Part shown: piece by piece, positions 6,841-16,386 of the stretch
Position numbering within the stretch: the first letter of the stretch is position 1
Layout: each line of letters starts with the position of its first letter
Source: Priapulus caudatus
Lineage: Eukaryota; Priapulida; Priapulimorpha; Priapulimorphida; Priapulidae
Length of the DNA stretch: 22,785 nt
NCBI RefSeq assembly: GCF_000485595.1
Contig: NW_014577190.1
Coordinates: 104,843-127,627, forward strand
Direction: 5' to 3'
Program-made: the position numbers and the translations under genes
Notes under the pieces: model-generated
What the model was told of the DNA's origin: nothing
Databases searched by the model: none
What the model saw: the letters and a program-made list of their open reading frames with translations, nothing else

Positions 6841-9794
6841 CCCGTTAGCCGCCGCGCTCGCGGCGCGCACTATTTACCCTCGGCGCGCACTGTTTACCCT
6901 TGGCGCGTACTATTTTACGCGGCGTCGGCGCGCACTATTTACCCTCGGGCGCACTGTTTACTCCGTCGGCGGCGCGCACTATTTTACCCTCGGCGCAGCA
7001 GCTGATTTTACCCGTCGGCGCCCACTATTTACCCTCGGCGCGCGCACTGTTTACGCCTCGGCGGCGCACTATTTACCCTCGTGCGCATGTTTACCGTGTC
7101 GGCACGCCACTATTTACCCTCGGCGGCGTAACTGTTTACCCGTCGCCGCGCAACTATTATACCCTCATGTGCGCAGTGACTGTTTTTACTCGTCGCGCGC
7201 GCCAACTATTTTACCCTCGGACGGCGCACTGTTTACCCAGTCGGCGCGCACCGTTGTTTACCCGGTCGGCACGCAACTATTTCCTCGGCGCGGACTGTTA
7301 CCCGTCGGCGCGCACTAATTGGACACCCTCGGCGCGCCACTATTTACCCTCGGCGCGCACTGTTTACCCGTCGGCGCGCACTATTTACCCTCGACGCGCA
7401 ACTGTTACCCCGTCGGCGGCGCACATATTTACCCGTCAGGCGCGACTGTTAACCCACCGGCGGCCGCACTATTTACCCTCGCGCGCGTACTGACTTTACC
7501 CGTCGCGCGCGCACTATTTACCCTCGTGCGGCACTATTATACCCTCGGCGCGCACTGTTGTACCCTCGGCGCGCACTGTTTTACCTGTCGGCGAGTCACT
7601 ATTTACCCTCTGTGGCCCACTGTTTTACCCGTCGGCCGCGCACTATCTTACCCTCGGCCGCGCACATGCTTTAGCGGTCGACGCGCACTATTTTCTACCG
7701 CTGCGGCGCGCACGTGTTAGCTTTGTCGGCGCGCACTATTTACCCCTCGGCCGCGCACTATTACCCTCGGTGCGCACTATTTACCCTCGCGCGTACTGTT
7801 TACCGTCGGCGCCAGCTATTTACTCTTGCGCGCTACTGTTTTACCCGTCGGCGCGTACTATTTACCTCTCGTCGTGCACTGTTTACCCTCGGCGCGCGCA
7901 CTGTTTACGCCGTCGGCGAGCGCACATTTACCTCGGGCCTGCGACTGTTTTACCCCGGTCGGCGGCACTATTCATCCTTCGACGCGCACTATTAGCCCTC
8001 GTAAGACAAGTGCACTGGTTTACCCTCGGCGGCGGACTGTTTACCCGTCGGCGGAGCACTATTTACCGCTCGACGTGAACTGTTTACCCTGGCGGCGGCG
8101 CACTATATTCACCCTCGCCCCCTGCATATTTCTTCGGACCGCACTGTTTACCGTCGGCGAGCACTATTTACCTCGGTGCCGTACTGTTTTCCCCGTCGGC
8201 GCGCAATTTTACCCGCTCGGCGGCGCCTATTTCTACGGCGCGCTACTGCCTTACCCGTCAGACGCGCACTACTTTACCCTGTGCTGCCGCACTATTCACC
8301 CTCCGGCGCACACTGTTTACCCGCGGCGCGCACTATTTCCCTCCGGCGCGATACTGTTTACCAGTCGGCGGCAGCTATTACCTCGCGCGAACTATTTACC
8401 CTCGGCGCGGGCAACTATTTACCCTCGGTGCGGCACTATTTACCCTGCGGTGCGCACCTATTTACCCTCGCGCGCGTACTGTGTTACCCCGCGCGCGCAC
8501 TAGATTACCTCGGCGATACCTTGTTTTTACCCGTCGGCGCGTATGTATTACCCTCGCTGCGTACTGCTTTACCCTCGGCGCCGTTAACTGTTTACCCGGC
8601 CGCGCCCACTATTTACCTTCGGTGCGGCACTATTTTACCCTCGGCGTCACTGTTTTCGTTCCAAGCGCGCACTATTTACCTGCGGCGCGCACTATTTAGC
8701 CCTCGGCGACACTGTTTTTACCGTGCGGCGCGCACTATTTACCCTCGGCAGCCGTATGTTTACCGCCGGTGCGCGCACTAGTAACCCTCTGGCGTTCCAC
8801 TGTTTACGCCTCGGCGCGGTACGTTTACCTCGGCCGCGTCTTCTGTTTACCCGCCGGCGTCGACGTATTTGACGCGGTCGTCAACGTGTTGTACCGCCCG
8901 CACTATTTACCCTCGGCGCGCACTATTTACCCTCGGCGCGCACTATTTACCCGTCGGCGCGCACTATTTACCCTCGGCGCGTACTGTTTACCCGTCGGCG
9001 TGCACAATTTACCCTCGACGCGCAATATTTACCCTCGGCGCGCACTATTTACCCTCGGCGCGCACTATTTACCCTCGGCGCGAATTGTTTACCCGTCGGC
9101 GCGCACTATTTACCCTCGGCGCGTACTATTTACCTGTCGGCGCGCGCTATTTACCCGTCGGCGTGCACTATTTACCATCGGCGCGCACTATTTATACCCT
9201 CGGCGCGTACTGTTTACCCGTCGGCGTGCACTATTTACCCTCGGCGCGCACTGTTTACCCGTCGGCGCGCACTATTTACCCTCGGCACGTACTATTTACC
9301 CGTCCTACGCGCGCACCTATTTACCTTGGCGCGTACTATTTACCCTCGCGCGCTACTGTTTACCCGGCGGCGCGCCACCTATTTACCCTCGGCGCGTGAC
9401 TGTTTACCCGTCGGTGCGCACTATTTACCCCTCGGCGCGGCGTACTTATTTACCTGTCGGCGGCGCGCTATTTACCCGTCGGCGCTGCACTATTTACCAT
9501 CGGCGGCGCACATTTATAACCCTCGCGCGCGTACTGTGTTTACCCGTCGGCGTGCACGTATTTACACCTCGGCGCCGTACTGTTTACCGTCGGCGCCCAT
9601 TATTTACCCTCGGCACGTACTATTTACCCGTTCGGGCGGCGCACTATTTACCCTTGGCGCGTCTATTTACCTCGGCCGTACTGTTTACCCGTCGGCTGCC
9701 GCACTATTTCCCTGCGGCGCGTACTGGGTTTACCCGTCGGCGCGCACTATTTACCCTCGGCGCGTACTGTTTACCCGTCGGCGCGCACTATTTA
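6841..9794 (+). repeat. Main GC-rich minisatellite array (~20 bp, ~140 units)
   Basis: The consensus unit is GCGCGCACTATTTACCCTCG (20 bp), with a common 21-bp form carrying CCCGTCG and a variant GCGTACTGTTTACCC. Units at 8897-9305 are nearly uniform and tend to alternate between the ACTATTTACCCTCG and ACTGTTTACCCGTCG forms. Units at 6841-8890 and 9306-9790 carry many single-base indels. The plus strand rarely forms stop codons, so long open frames (up to 343 residues) arise in all three phases with a 20-residue pseudo-period of the YLPSARTIYPRRALFTLGA kind. These are not genes. Confidence 0.95.
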
Positions 9795-9851
9795 CTCTAA
9801 CAATCTGTCTTTCATGACACGGGTGGACGCACAAATCAGGCTGCTGCTACA

Positions 9852-10281
9852 CAAGTTTAAAAAATAGCAATGAAATAAACGCGTTTCCATTTGAGAGACA
9901 GCAGCTAGGGAATAAACATGTATCATAATTTATTATATTTCTTATTATTAATATATATGAAGAACCTTCAATTTAAGTACCATTTGATAGCTAATATAGA
10001 AGCAATATATGCGTGACTCCCTGTTTCATGTGTAAAATGGTATTTGTTTAGCTGCCGATACGTATGCGAATAATATAATCTGTTAATCAAAATACTTAAT
10101 AACTGAAATAAGTATTCAAACACTGTTTATGATTATTATATTATTTATGTTTATTAATGAATCGCCCTTAATTAATTTATGAATGTTCGTTACTTATTAA
10201 TTAAGTATACTAATTGAGAATGAGATCGAACTGCATGTCGTATGAATGGATTGGGCAATGAGAAAATGTGATGAGACTAGA
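9852..10281 (+). repeat. Dispersed unit, left half (copy C)
   Basis: It matches 1832-2250 of copy A from CAAGTTTAAAAAATAGC through the TTAAGTATA and TGAGAATGAGAT words to GAGACTAGA. It ends where the 1.5-kb inverted-repeat element begins, and the right half resumes at 11817. The 57 bp between the minisatellite and this edge (9795-9851) are unique within the window. Confidence 0.85.
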
Positions 10282-10472
10282 AGGCCTATTTACACGATGG
10301 CGTCCGTAGACGCGTACGTCAGACACGCATACGTCCAAAACGCACCGTGTAAACTATGCGTAGCGACACGATTTTATGACCCTTGCGATATTCGGATGCA
10401 CAGGGACGGATGTTCTAATTTCTTCCGACATCGTAACCAGACTGGCAAGAACGCAACGCGCGTAGCCAGGAC

Positions 10473-10508
10473 GGGGCGGGGGGGCGGCGGGTGGGGGGGT
10501 CGCCCCCA
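10473..10508 (+). other. G-rich tract with G-quadruplex potential
   Basis: Between 10473 and 10499 are runs GGGG, GGGGGGG, GGG and GGGGGGG separated by one to four bases, followed by CGCCCCC that can pair with the last G-run. It lies in the 5' third of the GT/CA element. Confidence 0.6.
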
Positions 10509-10627
10509 CAAACGCCGGCCCAAAAAAAAGGAGAGCAGAGAAGAAGAAAAAAGTAAGTAAGACGTGCCGTAGAGATTTGAACCGTCACTGTGGGAATGTC
10601 CACTCAAGACAACTACGCATAAAAGTA

Positions 10628-11372
10628 GTTGTGGCGTGTGTGTGTGTGCTCTGTGTGTGCGCGTCGTTCCGGCGCGCGTGGTGTGTGCGTGTGTGCGTGT
10701 GGCGTGCGTGTGTGTGCGGCGCGCGGGGGGTGTCTGTGTGTGGTGCCGCTGTCGGGTTGGGTGTAGCGGCTTGCTGGCTGTGGGGGCGTCGGGCGCCTGT
10801 TTGGTGCTGCGCGCTCGCGTGTGTGTGTGCTGCTGTGTGTGTGTGGGCGCGGCCGTGTGTGTGTGTGCTGCGCGCGCCGCGTGTGTGCGTTGTGTACGTG
10901 TGGTAGTGTGCGTATGTGTGTTGTGCTGGTGTGTGAGTGGTGTCGTGTCTGTGTGTGTGTGTGCTGTGTGTGTGTATGTGCATGGAACAAAGCCGTGTAC
11001 AAATGTCCGCAGCAGTATACGTACACGCTAAAAGTAGTGTGGCGGTGTGCTGTGCTGTGTGTGTGCGTGCGCGTGTGTGTGTTTGTGGGTGTGTGTGTGC
11101 CGTGCGCCGTCGTGGCGTGGCGTGTGTGTGCGCGTGTGCGCGCGTGACTGTGTGTGCGCGCCGCGGTGTGTGTGTGTGTCTGTGTTGTGCGCGCTCGCGC
11201 CTGTGTGTGTGTGCGTGTGTGTCTGGTGTGTGTGCTGTGTCTGTGTGTTTGCGCCGCGGCGCGGCGGTCGTGTGTGTGTGTGTGTGGGCGTGTGGCGTGC
11301 TGTGGCGCGCAGACCTGCGCGCGGAGAGCGGTGTGTGTGTGTGCTGTGTGTGTGTGCTGTGTGTGTGCATGA
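10628..11372 (+). repeat. GT-rich low-complexity tract
   Basis: TGTGTG runs are broken by GCGC, CTGC and CGCG words for ~740 bp. A non-repetitive island at about 10980-11035 contains GAACAAAGCCGTGTACAAAT. The tract forms the left interior of the inverted-repeat element. Confidence 0.9.
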
Positions 11373-11519
11373 CCACAGGCCGCCCTGTAAATGTCGAGCA
11401 GCACTGCCCTCTCTCAGTTACGTGGCGTAGCGCGACGCAGCCCACGCACGCACGACGACGCACAACACAAAGCATGCCGTGTGCCGTGCGCCTTCTGCCT
11501 GATGTGTGTGGTGCGCGTA

Positions 11520-11672
11520 CGCCCGACACGCACAACACCACACACCACGCACATACACACACACGCACACGTAACGCACAACGCACACCACAGCCACACG
11601 CACACGCACACGCACACGCACACGCACACGCACACGCACACGCACACGCACACACACAAACACACACACATT
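11520..11672 (+). repeat. CA-rich tract with (ACACGC)n core
   Basis: About 11 ACACGC hexamers occur near 11590-11660, flanked by CACA-rich sequence. It is roughly complementary in composition to the GT tract on the other side of the element. Confidence 0.9.
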
Positions 11673-11816
11673 GTACAATGTATAATATATTGTTCTCAGT
11701 CCTGGACGTACGTCCAAAACTTACCGTGTAAACAGATTCACCGTTGCGTCCTAGATGTACGTGCAAATCTGATAAGTCCTGGACGTATGTCTAGGACGCA
11801 TCGGTTAAATAGGCCT

Positions 11817-12354
11817 TCAGATGTCCATGATGACAATTACAGAAACTTTGGTGAGAATGAAAAATATTAAGGAAATCTTTCAATAAATGATGGACTTAAA
11901 AAATAGTTTTATAATGCTCTTAATTCTCATGTGTACAAATAGCTACTAGGTAAACTCGAAAGTTTTTCAACACATGCATCTTTACGTTATTGCCATAATT
12001 AGTACTGAAATCATTACATGGGTCCTTATAAACATGAATCCCTATACCTAAAAGACAGGATATCAGTTATAACCACGCATTTTTCCATTTATCAACTAAG
12101 TAACAGACAACAAAATTGAACAAATAACATGTATTTGTTCTACATTTATCAATGAAGTTTACGACACATTCTATATTGGGCAAATCTTAGTTAAATGTGA
12201 TGTTAATTTCCAACTTGGACTAAATAGCAGTACGTACGGTGCCACTTGCTATCACACGCACGCCAGACCCAGCGAGCGTTTTATGTACAATTGACCTTTG
12301 GCAAAAAATTAGACGCCAGAATCTCGCGCATGCTCAATGCGTAACATCGAAGTG
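11817..12354 (+). repeat. Dispersed unit, right half (copy D)
   Basis: It continues copy C after the 1.5-kb insertion and matches copies A, B and E. Its right end, GCGTAACATCGAAGTG, joins directly to minisatellite units from about 12360, with no spacer such as copy B has. Confidence 0.9.
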
Positions 12355-12359
12355 CCCGC

Positions 12360-13019
12360 TGGTGCGTACTGTTTACCCGTCGGCGCGCACTATTTACCCC
12401 GTCGGCGCGCCCGACTTCATTTACCTTAGCGGCCGGCGTACTGTTTACCCGTCCGAGCGCGCACCTATTTACCCTTGGCGCGCATCTATTCACCTCGGCG
12501 CACACTTGTTTACCCGTCGGCGCGCACTATTTACCCTCGGCGCGTACTGTTTACCCGTCGGCGCGCACTATTTACCTTCGCGCGAACTATTTACCCTCGG
12601 CGCGCACTATTTACCCTCGGTGCGCACTATTTACCCTCGGCGCGCACTATTTACCCTCGGCGCGTACTGTTTACCCGCCGGCGCGCACTATTTACCCTCG
12701 GCGCATACTGTTTACCCGTCGGCGCGTACTGTTTACCCTCGGCGCGTACTGTTTACCCTCGGCGCGTACTGTTTACCCGCCGGCGCCCACTATTTACCCT
12801 CGGTGCGCACTATTTACCCTCGGCGTCACTGTTTTACCGTCGGCGCGCACTATTTACCCTCGGCGCGCACTATTTACCCTCGGCGACACTGTTTTACCGT
12901 CGGCGCGCACTATTTACCCTCGGCGCGTACTGTTTACCCGCCGGCGCGCACTATTTACCCTCGGCGTCACTGTTTACCCTCGGCGCGTACTGTTTACTCT
13001 CGGCGCGTACTGTTTACCC
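12360..13019 (+). repeat. GC-rich minisatellite, second plus-strand block (~32 units)
   Basis: Same 20-21 bp unit as at 6841-9794 but with far fewer indels beyond 12500. Variants GGCGTCACTGTTTTACCGT and GGCGACACTGTTTTACCGT appear as internal higher-order markers (about 12823, 12880, 12965). It ends abruptly at the N at 13020. The 270-residue frame here is compositional. Confidence 0.95.
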
Positions 13020-13075
13020 NACATATATGTACCTCGGGTACATATCTGTAGTACCTGATACGACAACGACCCCTT
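13020..13075. other. N base and short junction sequence
   Basis: An ambiguous base at 13020 separates the minisatellite from 55 bp not seen elsewhere in the window. That stretch includes the inverted repeat ATATGTACC-TCG-GGTACATAT (13025-13045). It is probably an assembly join or a breakpoint. A similar lone N is at 5389. Confidence 0.6.
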
Positions 13076-13436
13076 GAGCAGTACTGAAATCATTACATGG
13101 GTCCTTTATAAACATGTATCCCTATACCTAAAAGACAGGATATCAGTTATAACCACGCATTTTTCCATTTATCAACTAAGTAACAGACAACAAAATTGAA
13201 CAAATAACATATATTTGTTCTACATGTATCAATGAAGTTTACACACATTCTATGTTGGGAAAATCTTAGTTAAATGTGATGTTATTTCCAACTTAGACAA
13301 ATACAGTACGTACGGTTCCACTTGCTATCACACGCCACGAAGACCCAGCGAGCGTTTTATGTACAATTGACCTTTGGCAAAAGTTCACGCCAGAATCTCG
13401 CGCATGCTCAATGCGTAACTACAAAGTGGCTTATTA
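13076..13436 (+). repeat. Dispersed unit, truncated right half (copy E)
   Basis: It begins at AGTACTGAAATCATTACATG, corresponding to about 12001 of copy D, so the first ~180 bp of the right half are missing. It ends GTGGCTTATT, the same right limit as copy B, and the tRNA-like sequence begins two bases later. Confidence 0.9.
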
Positions 13437-13437
13437 C

Positions 13438-13510
13438 GCCCCGGTAGTCGAAATGGATAAAGCATCGGTCTCCTAAACCAGGGATTCTGGGTTCGGATTC
13501 CACCTCGGGA
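13438..13510 (+). tRNA. tRNA-Arg(CCT)-like sequence, degraded or SINE head
   Basis: These 73 bases match the layout and much of the sequence of metazoan tRNA-Arg(CCT): acceptor GCCCCGG, AATGGATAA in the D arm, anticodon loop CTCCTAA with CCT at 13472-13474 and T33 before it, and GGGTTCGGATTCC in the T arm (B-box-like). The anticodon stem pairs at four of five positions. The D stem has two mismatches, the T stem one, and the acceptor stem two (1:72 and 5:68). No CCA is encoded and no poly-T terminator follows within 20 bases. The mismatches make a pseudogene or the 5' end of a tRNA-derived SINE more likely than a working tRNA. Confidence 0.65.
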
Positions 13511-13799
13511 AATGCTTTGTTTCTTCACTTTTTGACTGTTTAGTATGTACTTCTGTCACTTCACCGTTAATTTCAAAATTTAATTTTTTTGCTACATTTA
13601 AGTTTCGAAAAAATCCAGAATAAACTATGGTAGAGGATAATAATAGCTCAAACTGACGGGAACACTTCACGGAAGCCTATGTAGGTTACAGATCAAATAT
13701 TATTATATTTTTTCATATAATTTTGTTTTATTAATTTGAATTTTTTAATTTTTAATTTTAATGTCTTTTATCTTTTGCTTTCTTATTATTTTTTACTGT
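13511..13799. other. AT-rich unassigned sequence
   Basis: It could be the body of a tRNA-derived SINE, but no A-tail or flanking duplication was identified. No gene recognised. Confidence 0.35.
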
Positions 13800-13987
13800 T
13801 TGGGATGGGATGGGATAGCATGGAATGGCATGGGATGCGATTGGATGGCATGGCATGGCATGGCATGGCATGGGATGCGATGGGATGGCATGGGATGGGA
13901 TGATATGGGATGGGATGGGATGGGATGGGATGGGATGGGATGGGATGGGATGCGGTGCAATGGAATGGGATGGCATGGAATGGGATG
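13800..13987 (+). repeat. Pentanucleotide array (TGGGA)n / (TGGCA)n
   Basis: TGGGA units alternate with TGGCA and TGCGA variants, then short GCAT and GATA runs up to 14015. Variant blocks (a TGGCA run near 13845-13870, a TGGGA run near 13905-13950) show local expansion. Open frames in both strands are artefacts of the repeat. Confidence 0.95.
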
Positions 13988-14039
13988 CATGCATGCATGC
14001 ATGGATAGATAGATAGTTAGATTTTTGGGGGTATTTTCC

Positions 14040-15290
14040 TTTCAACCAAGCCGTCCCCAACTGATATACCTATCTAAACGAACATGTGAGGAATTCATCA
14101 ATCAGATTTGATGCAGCACAATCGAACACCTTATCAGTGCAATGAAGAAATACAAGTATTATTCTGTTTTATTGGATTCTATTTATATATATATATATAA
14201 TGAGGCCCAGCTGACTTTGATTGTGCGCTACGTTTTGCCATTTGGACAAGTTGAAAAATTTGTGAAGGGTTTAGATATGACAGTGCTAAACAGCTTGGTC
14301 AAAGTTAACTTGACTTTTTAACGAAAAATGACATTGATATAAAAGACTGTCGTGGACAAAAACTTCTGACGTTACCAGCAACATGAGTGGCATGTGTGGA
14401 GGCTTAATTACAAGCCCGAATTAAAGAGCTGAATGAATTTGAAAATTACATTGCATGTTTTGCACATTCACTGATTTTGGTTGGAAAATGTGCTGCTGAA
14501 TGTTATCAGGATACCTTAATTTTCGTTGGATTTTTCGAAAGCCTGTGCACATATTTTCGGCTTCTACCTATCCGTGGGATCTTCTTTCTACTGCATTATC
14601 TAATGGTGGTGCTCATTTCCCCGTTCTGAAAAGAATGTCACATTAATTCCAGGCGGTCGACAGCTCGTGTAGATGCAACAAAAGCACGGTTACGCCGCTT
14701 TTCTACAATAAAACAACATTGACTCGACATTTTAATAAATAATGATCATGCAGAGAGCAGAGTGTCGTTAGCAGGCTCGGGGACTACCTTTAACCATGAT
14801 GACGTTGAAAACATGAATAATCCACGCATTGTGCGAGTATTACAGCGCTTTTAGATGACCAGTATTTCTTCTGACCAAGACTTGAACACAGCTTGTACAC
14901 TCTATGAATCATTGCACGGGTATATTCAAGCTATGCAGTCTACCTTTTTAGACATTGGGCAACAAGCCAATTAAGGGTCTATCTGAGTGTGAAGATTGTC
15001 AGCAGCAAGAGAACACAAGCGAAATCGCGAATATGATGATTTCAGCGGCTCTAACATTCTTGATCATCGTACTGCATCTTTGCCGAACATCTCTTGACAT
15101 TATTGATAGTTTACATTCTTCCCTGTTAAAACGCCAAAATGCTTATCAAAAGGCATTGGTGTATTTGAATTTGTCTGTTACAGACGATTACACAGAAAGA
15201 GATTATAATGGGGTCATTAAATCTCATCACACCATATCTAGATAATCTGGAAGAAAGTCTCTGTAAAAAAATTATTAACCGGTAGACTCT
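14040..15290 (+). pseudogene. hAT-superfamily (DUF4371/ZMYM1-like) transposase-derived pseudogene
   Basis: The pieces, in order, follow the DUF4371-hAT protein family: YLSKRTCEEFINQI (14067 on), KKYKYYSVLLDS, then QLTLIVRYVLPFGQVEKFV, DIDIKDCRGQ, SNMSGM, ARIKELNEF, FAHSLILVGKCAAE, VLKRMS, STARVDATKARLRR, TLYESLHGYIQ, and IIDSLHSSLLKRQNAY near 15100. The family pattern includes an aspartate after YYS-x-x-x-DS, DCRGQ-x-DNASNMSG, CAAHSLNLVG, TRWSARADA and LYESL. Several stops and at least six frame changes interrupt it. A (TA)n run at 14186-14199 replaces the usual residues after the DS pair. The hAT dimerisation region after 15290 was not found. This is a dead copy; family assignment is from motif recognition. 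Confidence 0.75.
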
Positions 15291-15467
15291 GCTTCAAAGC
15301 TGTGTGTCTTTTTAAATCTTCGGTGTCCCGGTGTTTACATCGGCATGCGTAAGCGTCCGGCTTAATTTCTTCTGCTGAATAATATTTATTGATAGAGTGG
15401 CTCCTCATGACTCGTATTTTCCGAGGGGATAAATATGTGCGTTTATTTATGGCATGCTATATAGTCC

Positions 15468-16386
15468 GTAGGGGAGACCGGGGACAATTGTAACACGGGG
15501 CAAATGTAACAGAGGCCTTCATTCCTAGTAGAAACGTGCTATATGTATACGCTCTTCACAGCGCATGCACATTTCATTGCCCCACATGCTGTCCTGAGGG
15601 TAGGCAGGTTTACGCATCGAGGAACATTTGACAGCCAAAACATCGTTGTTTTAGCAGGTAAGTAAAATCTCGAATTACCTAATGTTTTTTTTCTGGACAA
15701 ATATTAACTTGATCTATCACTGTCATTACTGCTAAGATACAAAAACAGCCCCCAAATTATAGCCGTCTCCTCGGGGGCAAATGTAACAACGTGTTACAAT
15801 TGCCCCTTGGCATGTATAAAGATTATGTGTTTTACAAACTGTGTTTTGTTTATAAGGCAAAAAAGTAGCCTATCTATAAGCTCAGACATGAGAACTACAT
15901 AACTTTGAATTAATGGGTCTGTAAATATGTTTTGTTCACAAGGCAATAAGTAGCCTATTTATATATTTTATTCATATGTAAATGAGTCAAGCATTCGTCA
16001 TAGTTTTTATTAAAATTATTTTATTGTGGTTCTATAAATTGCTGTTTAATTGTTGAAAATCTGCCCAACGTGTCACCTTTATAAAAAATATAAAAAATCT
16101 TTTTGAGGGATATGATTTGTTGGTACAATTGTATGTGTTACAATTGCCCCATTGGTGTGTTACAATTGCCCCGTGTTGTGGGGCAATTGTAACACTTGAC
16201 TTCCAGTTTTGAAATGATAATGGCTTCAAAATAACTTGTTTTACTTAACCCAAACTTAGTCATATTTCAAGCCAAGATATGCATCTTTAATTTGATATAC
16301 CTTGAAGTAAGTATTTAACTATAATAAAGTTGTTATGTCAGATTTGGAAAAACAGATTTGTTACAATTGTCCCCGGTCTCCCCTAC
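15468..16386. mobile_element. 919-bp element with perfect 28-bp TIRs
   Basis: Bases 15468-15495 and 16359-16386 are exact reverse complements, carrying GGGGAGACCGGGGACAAT. If the element proper starts at GGGG (15471), TA lies on both sides (15469-15470 and 16384-16385), the expected Tc1/mariner-type target duplication. Subterminal and internal copies of GTTACAATTGCCCC or its complement occur near 15500, 15774-15806, 16137-16152, 16157-16172 and 16177-16195, in both orientations. No transposase frame was recognised, so the element is non-autonomous. The 65-residue minus frame at 16032-16229 reads through these repeats and is not called. Confidence 0.8.

Larger units (their letters stand above)
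10282..11816. mobile_element. 1.5-kb inverted-repeat element loaded with GT and CA repeats
   Basis: The ends are inverted: AGGCCTATTTACACGATGGC reading in from 10282, and the reverse complement from 11816 reading AGGCCTATTTAACCGATGCG, with similarity continuing about 40 bp to a TACGTC word. Copy A lacks the whole block and reads GACGTCAGATGTCC, whereas here TAGA precedes and TCAGA follows the element. This suggests a ~5-bp duplication (TCAGA) with one base lost. Subterminal words such as ACGTCCAAAAC and the palindrome GGACGTACGTCC recur. The left interior is GT-rich, the right interior CA-rich, so the whole could fold back. No transposase was recognised; open frames are low-complexity. Confidence 0.75.

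Noticed and set aside
6841-9794. CRISPR-like array
   Set aside because: The units are contiguous tandem copies with no unique spacers, and the genome is eukaryotic.
8769-9800. 343-residue open frame in the minisatellite, and similar ones at 6900-8781 and 12239-13077
   Set aside because: A 20-bp unit without stop codons keeps all phases open; the peptide is a 20-residue pseudo-repeat that appears in several overlapping frames and changes frame at every indel.
10246-10560. 104-residue plus frame with a basic tail
   Set aside because: It crosses the unit/element boundary and runs into G-rich and purine-rich tracts; no family motif.
10585-11766. 393-residue minus-strand frame and others in the GT/CA region
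   Set aside because: Low-complexity H/T and C/V translations of GT/CA repeats on both strands; no codon bias, start context or family motif.
13761-14012. Open frames in the TGGGA/TGGCA array
   Set aside because: Pentanucleotide repeat translations; open on both strands.
16032-16229. 65-residue minus frame in the 919-bp element
   Set aside because: It reads through the GTTACAATTGCCCC repeats and matches no transposase motif.
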